Part shown: piece after piece, positions 1 through 7,703 of the stretch
Position numbering within the stretch: the stretch's first letter is position 1
Layout: every line of letters begins with the position of its first letter
Assembly: GCA_018261905.1 (NCBI GenBank)
Contig: JAGTRU010000029.1
Coordinates: forward strand, 1-44,472
Source of the DNA: Pseudomonadota bacterium
GTDB taxonomy: Bacteria; Pseudomonadota; Gammaproteobacteria; Burkholderiales; Rhodocyclaceae
Direction: 5' to 3'
DNA length: 44,472 bases
Notes under the pieces: generated by a model
Database searches by the model: none
What the model saw: the letters and a program-made list of their open reading frames with translations, nothing else
Told to the model about the DNA's origin: nothing
Translations under genes and position numbers: made by a program

Positions 1-140
1 GTTACCTCCATGACTGCTCCGGTTGCTTCCGGCTGGAGCATTTCGCCGGGTGGGGCTTTCACCCACTGGAAAAGCGCCGCCTTTGCACGGCGCACGCCCA
101 TTGCTGCCGCAGCCGGCAGAGAAAGCGGTCGTTCAGGAAC

Positions 141-216
141 GTTCGACATGAGCGGCGGCTGGAAGCAAGCGAAGCTTGCTGGAAGACGTCCGCTCGATGG
201 ACGTGTTAGCCATCCT
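141..216 (-). repeat. attC-like imperfect palindrome after the HEPN gene
   Basis: Read in the direction of the neighbouring minus-strand gene, the sequence just after its stop begins GGCTAAC and about 70 nt later ends CGAACGTT. The two arms share AAC ends and a GAGCGG block, and the centre is a perfect 7-bp hairpin (AGCAAGC-TTC-GCTTGCT, about 165-181 on the plus strand). This is the layout of an integron attC site (R''-L''-loop-L'-R'), but the R'' core deviates by one base from RYYYAAC and the R' core does not match GTTRRRY beyond GTT. Degenerate attC is an inference; a plain transcription terminator is the alternative, though no T-run follows. Confidence 0.35.
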
Positions 217-1543
217 AGGCACGAAACGGAGTACTTGCTGAGATGAGAACTTGCTGGGCAACGAATTGAACAAGCTCGATGTCGTGCGCAAGCTGCTCCG
301 CCTCACGTGAGAAGGGCAAGAGAAGTTCAAATTCAGAATTCTTCGCATCAGTCTTTGTGTGAACGATCTTGCACCGAATCTCGTAGATCCGCTCCGCAAC
401 ATCCCCTCGTAAATCTGCAGTCGGGTTGGCAACCGGGATCTTCTGTTCACACAACCCCTTTGCTTTAGACGAGAGGAAGTCAGATCTGGCCGGATCAGAC
501 GCGATAAATTCGCGAAATGATTCTGGCTCGATACATTCCAGCAACGTTGCCCGCAGTTGCGAGCGCTCATCTCCAAAGGCGCCAGACCGACTAACGTGAA
601 TGGCTGACAAAAGACGACCGAGGTCAGCGTCCCGATCGCCACGAAATCCGGGATCCTTCAGAATGGCTTTCAGTTTTCGTCGCGCGTCGGCTTGTGAGTA
701 GGTTGGGAAGTAGTATTCAATGACCTGATAGAACGCCAGATATTGAAGTAGCGGCATCCCGATTGCGCTGCGGCCATACCAGTACAGGGAAACAGGAGCC
801 GGATCATACTCATGAGACGGGAACGTAACATCGGGCGGCGTTTCCGCGCGAGCCGTTCTGCGACGACGAGCGACTGGACGCCGCTCGCGTACCAAAGTCA
901 GCGGAATGTCGTGGAGTAGATCGATCTGAAAAAACAATGCATCTGAGGCTCGTTTGACCAGTTCGAGTGCCTTGTCATGTTGATTGATACCTTCAGAGAC
1001 GATGGAAAGTGAGAGCCTTGGCCTAATACCTCGGACCAGTGTCGACAATTCAGCCGACGGTGTGCCAAGAACCAACTTTGTCTTTCCTTGTGACGACGGT
1101 GACGGCAGCTCAAGCCTTGGAACTTGGTCGGGTTGAGGAGAATCACTTGCCGCAACCTTGAAGAGCCGCGAAAACAGGAGCCTACTTGAGGGCGCGCCGA
1201 GCGTTCGAATTCCAACTTCAACTGTTGATATCGAGTAGTTGCAGATTGCTTCAAGGCCCTGCAAGAAGACAAGCTGCTCGAATGGGATCGACAACAGCTT
1301 CTGATAGTCGCCATAGTCCCAGCAGTAGATCCATCGGCGATCTCTCCCAGATGGCATACCTACGCGAACGACCTGCTGATCAGGTTCGTAGCCCTCCGTT
1401 TCCTCGATAGGAATCTTGGCAGCAGCGCATCTGGCTTCAAGTTGCGCACGAACGGCGCTTACGTCGCCTTGTGGTTCGTCTTCTGGTGGGAGGTCGTCAT
1501 CTTGGAGTGGTTCGAGGTTCGACATGTGTTCCTGAGTAGGCAT
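215..1543 (-). CDS. Unrecognised protein with C-terminal HEPN-like RxxxxH motif
   Basis: A 442-residue protein I cannot assign to a named family. The N-terminal 40 residues are acidic and low in complexity. A basic stretch (around residues 220-235, RERRPVARRRRTAR) divides an N-terminal region from a C-terminal, mostly helical region. Near the end it carries RCKIVH (R390-H395), which fits the RX4-6H signature of HEPN ribonucleases, followed by a helix ending in a conserved-looking hydrophobic segment. There is no signal peptide or membrane segment. The gene is less GC-rich than the RuBisCO gene next door, stands alone on its strand, and is flanked by attC-like palindromes, which suggests an acquired cassette-type gene. 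A start at Met7 is an alternative. A role as an RNase or defence protein is inference from one motif only. Confidence 0.65.
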   Translation of the reverse strand: MPTQEHMSNLEPLQDDDLPPEDEPQGDVSAVRAQLEARCAAAKIPIEETEGYEPDQQVVRVGMPSGRDRRWIYCWDYGDYQKLLSIPFEQLVFLQGLEAICNYSISTVEVGIRTLGAPSSRLLFSRLFKVAASDSPQPDQVPRLELPSPSSQGKTKLVLGTPSAELSTLVRGIRPRLSLSIVSEGINQHDKALELVKRASDALFFQIDLLHDIPLTLVRERRPVARRRRTARAETPPDVTFPSHEYDPAPVSLYWYGRSAIGMPLLQYLAFYQVIEYYFPTYSQADARRKLKAILKDPGFRGDRDADLGRLLSAIHVSRSGAFGDERSQLRATLLECIEPESFREFIASDPARSDFLSSKAKGLCEQKIPVANPTADLRGDVAERIYEIRCKIVHTKTDAKNSEFELLLPFSREAEQLAHDIELVQFVAQQVLISASTPFRA

Positions 1544-1860
1544 ATGGAATGGCTAACTTTGTTATCGGGAGACAGTTTTGCTGCATAACTCTGGCGCCTG
1601 TCTCCTTAACTTCGAACTGGCATATTGCCGGAAACCGGTATGGTTACGGGCGTTCGTGAACTTAAATTTTGAGATCATAGCTACTAAAAAGTCATGAAAG
1701 CGGCACGCCAACACATTAGCATAATGTCGCCCTCGAAGGACCGCTACGGGCAAGTACTGCCAATGGCGGCTCTGGCCGATCTCAGCCCATTCAGTTCGCT
1801 TGGAAGCATCCATTTGTGCAGCCTGTTCTCCACAAGACAGTAACTGCAAGCCAAGAAAAA
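1544..1860. other. Non-coding accessory stretch with inverted repeat
   Basis: I see no convincing gene here. At 1561-1609 an inverted repeat has perfect 8-bp arms GGAGACAG (1568-1575) and CTGTCTCC (1598-1605) with outer GTTA/TAAC ends, again recalling a recombination site or cassette boundary. A GTTAGCC word (minus strand) lies just before the start of the HEPN-like gene. The rest, to about 1860, is moderately AT-rich without repeats or clear promoters. A 95-codon minus-strand frame runs through the inverted repeat and is not credible as a gene. Confidence 0.4.
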
Positions 1861-1977
1861 CAATAAATCATCACTGATCAATCTAATAAAAATATTTGAC
1901 TATTGTTTATCTATCCATCGCCCTAGCATTCCCTCCATCGCAGCAGCCATTCCGGACAACCGCCGAGGAGAGAGACG
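1861..1977 (+). promoter_or_regulatory. AT-rich upstream region and RBS of cbbM
   Basis: The 50 bases at about 1861-1912 are strikingly AT-rich in a GC-rich genome and contain an inverted pair TCAA (1878-1881) / TTGA (1896-1899), a plausible LysR/CbbR binding and promoter region. I cannot define a convincing -35/-10 pair. A strong Shine-Dalgarno (GAGGAGAGAG, about 1963-1972) lies at the right distance from the cbbM ATG at 1978. Confidence 0.4.
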
Positions 1978-3351
1978 ATGGACCAATCCAGCCGCTATGC
2001 CGACCTGAGCCTGAAGGAAGCCGAGCTGATCGCCGGCGGTCGCCACATCCTGTGCGCCTACCGCATGCAGCCCAAGACCGGCCATGCTTATCTGGAATCG
2101 GCGGCGCACTTTGCCGCCGAGTCGTCGACCGGGACCAATGTCGAGGTATCGACCACCGACGATTTCACCAAGGGCGTCGACGCGCTGGTCTATTACATCG
2201 ACGCGGCGAACGAGGACATGCGCATCGCCTACCCGCTCGAATTGTTCGACCGCAACGTCATCGACGGCCGTTTCATGATGGTTTCCTTCCTCACCCTGAC
2301 TATCGGCAACAACCAGGGCATGGGCGACATCGCGCACGCCAAGATGATCGATTTCTACGTACCGCCCGAGGTCATCCGCCAGTTCGACGGGCCGGCCAGC
2401 AACATCGAGGAGCTGTGGCGCATCCTCGGCCGGCCGGTCAAGGATGGCGGCTATATTTCCGGCACCATCATCAAACCCAAGCTCGGCCTGCGCCCCGAAC
2501 CCTTTGCCGAAGCGGCTTACCAGTTCTGGCTGGGCGGCGATTTCATCAAGAACGACGAACCGCAGGGCAACCAGGTGTTTGCGCCGATCAAGAAGACCAT
2601 CCCGCTGGTCTATGACGCGATGAAGCGGGCGATGGACGAAACCGGCGAGGCCAAGCTGTTCTCGATGAACATCACCGCCGACGACCATTACGAGATGTGC
2701 GCCCGCGCCGATTTCGCGCTGGAAACCTTCGGCCCGGACGCCAACAAGCTGGCTTTCCTGGTCGATGGCTACGTCGGCGGCCCGGGCATGATCACCACGG
2801 CCCGCCGCCAGTATCCGAACCAGTTCCTGCATTACCACCGCGCCGGCCATGGCGCGATTACCTCGCCGTCCTCGAAGCGCGGCTACACTGCCTTCGTGCT
2901 GGCCAAGATGAGCCGCCTGCAGGGCGCTTCCGGCATCCACGTCGGCACCATGGGCTACGGCAAGATGGAGGGCGACGGCGACGACAAGGTGATCGCCTAC
3001 ATGATCGAGCGCGACGAGTGCCAGGGCCCGGTCTATTTCCAGAAATGGGACGGCATCAAGGCGACGACGCCGATCATTTCCGGCGGCATGAACGCCCTGC
3101 GCCTGCCCGGCTTCTTCGCCAACCTCGGCCACGGCAACGTGATCAACACGGCCGGCGGCGGCGCCTACGGCCACCTCGATTCGCCGGCCGCCGGCGCACG
3201 CTCGCTGCGCCAGGCCTACGAATGCTGGAAGGCCGGGACCGATCCGCTGGAGTGGGCGAAGGAGCATCGGGAGTTCGCCCGGGCCTTCGCCTCGTTTCCG
3301 CAGGATGCCGATGCGCTGTATCCCGGTTGGCGGGACAAGTTGGGGAGTTGA
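1978..3351 (+). CDS. cbbM: Form II ribulose-1,5-bisphosphate carboxylase/oxygenase (CbbM)
   Basis: Fixes CO2 onto ribulose-1,5-bisphosphate in the Calvin-Benson cycle; form II enzymes are homo-oligomers of large subunits without a small subunit. The 457-residue length is typical for form II. The catalytic lysine is at K166 in [10 protein letters not shown], and the carbamylated lysine with metal ligands is at K191, D193 and E194 in [14 protein letters not shown], matching the numbering of the Rhodospirillum rubrum enzyme. The C-terminal GGGAYGH phosphate-binding loop is intact. The start is fixed by a strong RBS. The gene is followed by an intrinsic terminator and a LysR gene. No cbbQ/cbbO activase genes or other Calvin genes are nearby. 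It is probably active under low-oxygen, CO2-rich conditions, as is usual for form II. Confidence 0.97.
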   Translation: MDQSSRYADLSLKEAELIAGGRHILCAYRMQPKTGHAYLESAAHFAAESSTGTNVEVSTTDDFTKGVDALVYYIDAANEDMRIAYPLELFDRNVIDGRFMMVSFLTLTIGNNQGMGDIAHAKMIDFYVPPEVIRQFDGPASNIEELWRILGRPVKDGGYISGTIIKPKLGLRPEPFAEAAYQFWLGGDFIKNDEPQGNQVFAPIKKTIPLVYDAMKRAMDETGEAKLFSMNITADDHYEMCARADFALETFGPDANKLAFLVDGYVGGPGMITTARRQYPNQFLHYHRAGHGAITSPSSKRGYTAFVLAKMSRLQGASGIHVGTMGYGKMEGDGDDKVIAYMIERDECQGPVYFQKWDGIKATTPIISGGMNALRLPGFFANLGHGNVINTAGGGAYGHLDSPAAGARSLRQAYECWKAGTDPLEWAKEHREFARAFASFPQDADALYPGWRDKLGS

Positions 3352-3371
3352 GCGACGGCAAAACCGACCGA

Positions 3372-3392
3372 CCCCGCTGCGGCGGGGTTTTT
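3372..3392 (+). terminator. Intrinsic terminator of cbbM
   Basis: A perfect 6-bp GC stem CCCCGC/GCGGGG (3372-3377 with 3382-3387), tetraloop TGCG, and a run of five T directly after, 20 bases past the cbbM stop. This ends cbbM transcription before the regulator gene, so cbbM is likely monocistronic. Confidence 0.85.
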
Positions 3393-3431
3393 GTTTGCCC
3401 GATTTGACGCCAATGCTGCCAGCCCATAGAG

Positions 3432-3447
3432 TTAAGCGAAAGCTTAA
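3432..3447. promoter_or_regulatory. Palindromic LysR-type operator candidate upstream of cbbR
   Basis: A perfect inverted repeat TTAAGC-GAAA-GCTTAA lies 33 bases before the GTG of the LysR gene, between it and the cbbM terminator. LysR regulators usually bind dyads with T/A ends and commonly repress their own gene, so an autoregulatory operator is plausible. I see no equivalent copy in front of cbbM, so its role in cbbM control is uncertain. Confidence 0.4.
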
Positions 3448-3480
3448 TTCAACCCACCATTCTCCTGGAAAGCCCTTAGC

Positions 3481-4437
3481 GTGAATTTCGTTCGCAGCCT
3501 GACCTTGCGTCAATTGCAGATTTTCGTCGTTGCCGCCCGCCACCTGAGCTATGCCCGCGCCGCCGAGGAGTTGCACCTGACGCCACCGGCTATCTCGATG
3601 CAGTTGAAGCAGCTTGAGGACAACGTCGGTCTGCCGCTCTTCGAGCGCCTCGGGCGCGGCGTAGCGCTGACCGGGGCGGGCGAGATGCTGGTTCATCACG
3701 CCTTGCGCATCCTCGGCGAAATCAAGGATGCCGAGGCCAACCTGCAGGGGCTGCTGGGTGCCGAGACCGGCCAGTTGTCGGTCGGGCTGGTCAGCACCGC
3801 CAAATATTTCATGCCCAAGCTGCTAGCCAAGTTTGCCCAGGACAACCCGGGCGTCGATATCCAGTTCACCGTCGGCAACCGCGCCTCGCTGCTGCAGAAA
3901 TTGCAGGACAACGCCATCGATCTGGCCGTGATGGGGCGCATCCCGGTTGAAATCGACGCCCATGCCGAGCCGCTGGCCAGCCATCCCTATATTCTGATCG
4001 CCCCGGCCGATCATCCCTTGCACGCCGCCCAGCGTTTCGACATGCAGGAACTGCGGCAGGAAACCTTCCTGCTGCGCGAGGAAGGTTCCGGTTCGCGGCT
4101 GGTGGCTGAAGAAATGTTCAAGAATCACCTATTCACGCCGGCCCGCACCATCAGCCTGGGCAGCAACGAAACCATCAAGCAGGCGGTGATGGCCGGCATG
4201 GGCATCAGCCTGCTTTCGCTGCATACCCTACCGCTCGAACTGAAGACCAGCGAGATCGCCGTCCTCGACGTCATCGGCACGCCGATCGAACGCACCTGGT
4301 ACGTCGTGAACATGAACAGCAAACGCCTGCTGCCGGCCGGTCAGAAATTCCGCAGCTTTCTGCTTGACCACGCGGCGCCGGGCCTTGAGCAGGAATTCGG
4401 CAGTTATTTGCGGCGTCCCGGGGCCGGCCCCGCCTGA
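3481..4437 (+). CDS. cbbR: LysR-family regulator, probable CbbR
   Basis: A 318-residue LysR-type regulator: N-terminal winged helix-turn-helix (about residues 7-66, with SYARAAEELHLTPPAISMQLKQLE as the helix-turn-helix; it is quoted here only by its ends S23 to E46) and a periplasmic-binding-protein-like effector domain (about 95-300). Its pattern (SLTLRQLQIFVVAARHLSY start, TVGNR and SNETIKQAV in the effector domain) fits the CbbR group that controls Calvin-cycle genes. The start is GTG, about 33 bases after a palindromic operator candidate. Unusually, it is downstream of and co-directional with cbbM rather than divergent from it. The assignment as CbbR rests on adjacency plus family resemblance; another LysR specificity is possible. 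Confidence 0.8.
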   Translation: MNFVRSLTLRQLQIFVVAARHLSYARAAEELHLTPPAISMQLKQLEDNVGLPLFERLGRGVALTGAGEMLVHHALRILGEIKDAEANLQGLLGAETGQLSVGLVSTAKYFMPKLLAKFAQDNPGVDIQFTVGNRASLLQKLQDNAIDLAVMGRIPVEIDAHAEPLASHPYILIAPADHPLHAAQRFDMQELRQETFLLREEGSGSRLVAEEMFKNHLFTPARTISLGSNETIKQAVMAGMGISLLSLHTLPLELKTSEIAVLDVIGTPIERTWYVVNMNSKRLLPAGQKFRSFLLDHAAPGLEQEFGSYLRRPGAGPA

Positions 4438-4515
4438 ATGCTAGTGCCAGCATTTGCCTTTATGGTACTAGAATCCCCCGTCATTTCCCGCTGACCTAAC
4501 CGCCGCCGAGAGTCC

Positions 4516-5829
4516 ATGGATCCCCGTTTCACCATCGCCGAACTGGCCGAGCACCCGCTCCGCCATCGCCTCAACAACGAATTCCACGCCCGGCCGCCGG
4601 TGCCGCTGCAGGGGCCGCTGCTCGTCTCGCACCTGGTCTTCAAGCGCGGCCGGACCAGCATCGAGCCGGAGCGCGACAACCTCGTCCGCCTGACCCAGGC
4701 CCAGGTCTGCCATGCCATCGAAAGCTCGGAAGCGCACCAGATGATCGATGCCGGTTCCTTCCGGCTGCGCTGGGAGATGCATGCCGAGTTTTCCAGCTAC
4801 ACCTTCTTCCGGTCGCTACCGATCGGCGAAGCCCTCGATCCCGATGCCACGGCTTTCGATGCCGTGCATCCGGAATGGATGGCGGCGATTCCCGGCCAGT
4901 TGATCGTCGCCGCCCACGTCGAATTGCGTTCGACCGAGGAAATGAGCCCGGAATCGGTGCTCGCCAAACTGGCCCCGGGCGCCCGCCAGACGGTGGCGGC
5001 GCAGGTCGCCGACGGCCATGCCTGGGTGTTTACCGATTTCAAGATCGACAACGGTTTCTCGCGCTTTCTCGTCCTCGACGCCGGCATGACCCAGCGCCAG
5101 ACCGGGCGCACCGTGCAACGTCTGCTCGAGATCGAGACCTACCGCATGATGTCCCTGCTCGGTCTGCCGGTGGCCAAGGAAGTCGGCGCCTGGCTGTACA
5201 CCGCCGAGCGCCAGTTGGCCGAACTGATGGACCGCATCGGCCAGGCCCACACGCCGGAAGACGAACGCTCGGTGCTCGCCAGCCTGTCCAAGCTGGCCGC
5301 CGAAGTCGAACACTCGGTGGCCCGCACGACCTTCCGCTTCGGCGCCGCCCGCGCCTATCACGGCCTGGTGCTGCAGCGCATTGCCGAATTGCGCGAAAGC
5401 CGCATCACCGGCCTGCCAACCATCGACGAATTCATGCAGCGCCGCTTGCTGCCGGCGATGCATACCTGCGAGGCGATCAGCCGGCGCCAGGAGGAACTCT
5501 CCGGCCGGGTCGCCCGCAACAGCCAGTTGCTGCGTACCCGCGTCGATATCGAACTGGAGCGCCAGAACCAGGAACTGCTGTCGCAGATGAACCGCCGCGC
5601 CCGCTTGCAACTCCGTCTGCAGCAGATGGTCGAAGGCCTCTCCGTCGTCGTCCTGACCTATTACGGCTCGCAACTGGTGCAATACCTGGCCAAGGGCACG
5701 AAGGAACTGCACCACCAGAATACCGACGTGATCACCGCCATTTCCATCCCGGTAATCGCCGGGGTGGTCGCCTGGGGCACCCATTGCATGCGGAAAAAAC
5801 TCGCCGCCGAGGAAGGCGACGCGCATTAA
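4516..5829 (+). CDS. DUF3422 family membrane-anchored protein
   Basis: A 437-residue protein of the DUF3422 family, recognised by its N-terminal HPLRHRLNNEFHARPP segment and overall architecture: a large soluble region, a helical section around residues 330-370 rich in Glu/Arg/Gln (probably coiled coil), and two C-terminal membrane helices (about 374-392 and 405-422) with a short basic tail. The function is unknown. A TAGAAT hexamer at about 4470 may be the -10 of its promoter. It precedes purC by 37 bases, but purC has its own TATAAT, so shared transcription is uncertain. Confidence 0.85.
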   Translation: MDPRFTIAELAEHPLRHRLNNEFHARPPVPLQGPLLVSHLVFKRGRTSIEPERDNLVRLTQAQVCHAIESSEAHQMIDAGSFRLRWEMHAEFSSYTFFRSLPIGEALDPDATAFDAVHPEWMAAIPGQLIVAAHVELRSTEEMSPESVLAKLAPGARQTVAAQVADGHAWVFTDFKIDNGFSRFLVLDAGMTQRQTGRTVQRLLEIETYRMMSLLGLPVAKEVGAWLYTAERQLAELMDRIGQAHTPEDERSVLASLSKLAAEVEHSVARTTFRFGAARAYHGLVLQRIAELRESRITGLPTIDEFMQRRLLPAMHTCEAISRRQEELSGRVARNSQLLRTRVDIELERQNQELLSQMNRRARLQLRLQQMVEGLSVVVLTYYGSQLVQYLAKGTKELHHQNTDVITAISIPVIAGVVAWGTHCMRKKLAAEEGDAH

Positions 5830-5831
5830 TT

Positions 5832-5858
5832 TATAATTCACTTCTTTTGCTTTCGGGA
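5832..5858 (+). promoter_or_regulatory. Probable -10 element and RBS for purC
   Basis: A perfect TATAAT (5832-5837) overlaps the end of the DUF3422 gene, about 30 bases before the GTG start of purC, with a GGGA Shine-Dalgarno-like word near 5855. The matching -35 would lie inside the upstream gene and is weak. A purine (PurR) operator was not seen. Confidence 0.45.
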
Positions 5859-5866
5859 ACACTACC

Positions 5867-6799
5867 GTGACCGCACCTCTCTTCCAGTCCTCCATCACCA
5901 GCCTGCCGCTGCTCTCCAAAGGCAAGGTCCGCGACATCTACGCCGTCGACAGCGACAAACTGCTGATCATCACCACCGACCGCCTGTCGGCCTTCGACGT
6001 CATCCTGCCGGACCCGATTCCGCGCAAGGGCGAAGTGCTGACCGCCGTCGCCGATTTCTGGTTCGCGAAGCTCGGCCACATCGTCCCCAATCAGTTGACC
6101 GGCATCGATCCGGAAAGCGTCGTCGCCGAGAACGAACGCGCCCAGGTGCGCGGCCGTTCGGTCGTCGTCAAGCGCCTCAAGCCGCTGCCCATCGAAGCCG
6201 TCGTCCGTGGCTACGTCATCGGTTCCGGCTGGAAGGATTACCAGCAGACCGGCGCCATTTGCGGCATCGCCCTGCCGGCCGGCCTGAAGATGGCCGCCAA
6301 GCTGCCCAGCCCGATTTTCACGCCGGCCACCAAGGCGGCGGTCGGCGATCATGACGAAAACGTTTCCTTCGCCATCGCCCAGGCCAACTGCGCCGCCGAC
6401 CTCGCCGAGGCCCTGGCCGGCACCGGCAAGAACGGCGCCCAACTGGCCGACGAAGCGCGCCTCGCCGCCATCCGCCTTTATGAAGAGGCATCTGCCTTCG
6501 CCCGCGGCCGCGGCATCATCATCGCCGACACCAAGTTCGAGTTCGGCATCGACGCCGCCGGCACGCTGCACCTGATCGACGAAGCCCTGACCCCGGATTC
6601 CTCGCGTTTCTGGCCGGCCGACCAGTACCAGGAAGGCAGCAACCCGCCGTCCTACGACAAGCAGTACGTCCGCGACTACCTGGAAACCCTGGACTGGAAC
6701 AAGACCGCCCCCGGCCCCAGCCTGCCGGCCGACGTCATCGCCCGGACCAGCGCCAAGTACGTCGAAGCCTACGAGCGGCTCACCGGCAAGACGTTGTAA
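5867..6799 (+). CDS. purC: Phosphoribosylaminoimidazole-succinocarboxamide synthase (PurC)
   Basis: SAICAR synthetase joins CAIR and aspartate using ATP in de novo purine synthesis. The 310-residue form is longer than the E. coli enzyme (237) and matches the long type found in many beta-proteobacteria and yeast. The diagnostic N-terminus is [19 protein letters not shown], followed by [32 protein letters not shown] and the C-terminal [12 protein letters not shown] are also present. The start is GTG. A bidirectional-looking terminator follows directly. purH and purD are elsewhere in this window (26.9-29.9 kb), so purine genes are scattered rather than in one operon. Confidence 0.96.
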   Translation: MTAPLFQSSITSLPLLSKGKVRDIYAVDSDKLLIITTDRLSAFDVILPDPIPRKGEVLTAVADFWFAKLGHIVPNQLTGIDPESVVAENERAQVRGRSVVVKRLKPLPIEAVVRGYVIGSGWKDYQQTGAICGIALPAGLKMAAKLPSPIFTPATKAAVGDHDENVSFAIAQANCAADLAEALAGTGKNGAQLADEARLAAIRLYEEASAFARGRGIIIADTKFEFGIDAAGTLHLIDEALTPDSSRFWPADQYQEGSNPPSYDKQYVRDYLETLDWNKTAPGPSLPADVIARTSAKYVEAYERLTGKTL

Positions 6800-6800
6800 T

Positions 6801-6829
6801 AAAAGGCCGCGAACCGATCGCGGCCTTTT
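6801..6829 (+). terminator. Intrinsic terminator of purC
   Basis: An 11-bp perfect stem AAAAGGCCGCG/CGCGGCCTTTT (6801-6811 with 6819-6829) with a 7-base loop, overlapping the purC stop region and ending in four T. The symmetrical A/T flanks would let it work on either strand. Confidence 0.85.
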
Positions 6830-6866
6830 CGGTCAAACGGGGATCATGCTTCGGGAGGGAACTCCG

Positions 6867-7643
6867 ATGAAATCCTCGTTCGACCCATTCAAGCAGCATC
6901 AACTGGTCATTCCCAAAGTCCGCCGGGTCAGCCCGGCGCGCCTTCTCGTCTGGCTGCGGGCCGGCTGGCTCGACCTCCGGGCCAACCCCATTCCCAGCCT
7001 GGCCTACGGCCTGCTGTTCGGAATCAACGGCGACCTGATCCTGCTCGCCAGCCTGCGCCACCCGCATCTTTTTTCCGTTGCCATTTCTGGCTTCTTTCTC
7101 GTTGCCCCGCTGCTCGCCGCCGGACTGTACGAATTGAGCCGCCGCCACGCCGCCGGCGAACGGCCGATTTTCATCGAGTCGCTGCAGGCCTTCCGGCGCA
7201 ACGGCCTGGCGATTGCCTTTTTCGGTCTGCTGCTGGCCTTGTTGGCCCTGCTCTGGGAACGCACCTCGGCGATGATTTTTTCCCTGTTCGGCGACAGTAG
7301 CGGTCTTGATATCGGACTTTTCATGGCGCAGATTTTAGCCAGCGGCGAGCAAACCGGTTTCTTCATCGCCTGGCTGACGCTGGGCGCCATCCTGGCGCTA
7401 CTCACCTTTGCCCTGAGCGTCGTCTCGGTTCCCCTGATGCTCGACCGCGACGACGACGTCATCAATGCCATGCTGACCAGTCTGCAGGCCTTTGCCGCCA
7501 ATCCGGGAACCTTGCTGCTGTGGGCGGTCTGCCTCGTCGCCCTGACCCTGCTCGGCTTCGCCACGCTGCTCTTCGGGCTGGTCGTCATCATGCCGATTCT
7601 CGGCCACGCCTCGTGGCATGCCTACCGCGACCTTGTAGAATAG
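6867..7643 (+). CDS. DUF2189-like integral membrane protein
   Basis: About 258 residues starting MKSSFDPFKQHQL. I chose the ATG at 6867 because GGGAGGGA sits 7-14 bases before it; an ATG at 6846 lacks an RBS. The protein has a basic cytosolic N-terminus and then about six hydrophobic segments, with RRHAAGERP and a DRDDDVINAMLTSLQAFAANP loop typical of DUF2189 proteins. The function of the family is unknown; it is an inner-membrane protein often found in proteobacteria. It sits alone between two terminators. GTAGAAT at its 3' end (about 7634) may be a -10 element for prlC. Confidence 0.8.
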   Translation: MKSSFDPFKQHQLVIPKVRRVSPARLLVWLRAGWLDLRANPIPSLAYGLLFGINGDLILLASLRHPHLFSVAISGFFLVAPLLAAGLYELSRRHAAGERPIFIESLQAFRRNGLAIAFFGLLLALLALLWERTSAMIFSLFGDSSGLDIGLFMAQILASGEQTGFFIAWLTLGAILALLTFALSVVSVPLMLDRDDDVINAMLTSLQAFAANPGTLLLWAVCLVALTLLGFATLLFGLVVIMPILGHASWHAYRDLVE

Positions 7644-7662
7644 AGCGCATCCAGCCAACCCG

Positions 7663-7687
7663 ACGGGCGGCAGCACCGCCCGTTTTT
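7663..7687 (+). terminator. Intrinsic terminator after the DUF2189 gene
   Basis: Stem ACGGGCGG/CCGCCCGT (7663-7670 with 7676-7683), 5-base loop CAGCA, and a T5 run, 17 bases before the prlC start. It is close enough to prlC that a promoter for prlC must overlap it or lie upstream with read-through. Confidence 0.8.
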
Positions 7688-7703
7688 CACGTCTGAAAAT
7701 AAA

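Noticed and set aside
10..246. 78-codon plus-strand reading frame at the left edge
   Set aside because: It overlaps the attC-like palindrome and the end of the HEPN-motif gene; no domain or RBS.
1562..1849. 95-codon minus-strand reading frame
   Set aside because: It runs through an inverted repeat, has no RBS or recognisable domain, and its composition does not look coding.
1900..3699. 599-codon minus-strand frame opposite cbbM
   Set aside because: A shadow of GC-rich codon bias; cbbM is unmistakable on the plus strand, and the frame spans its terminator.
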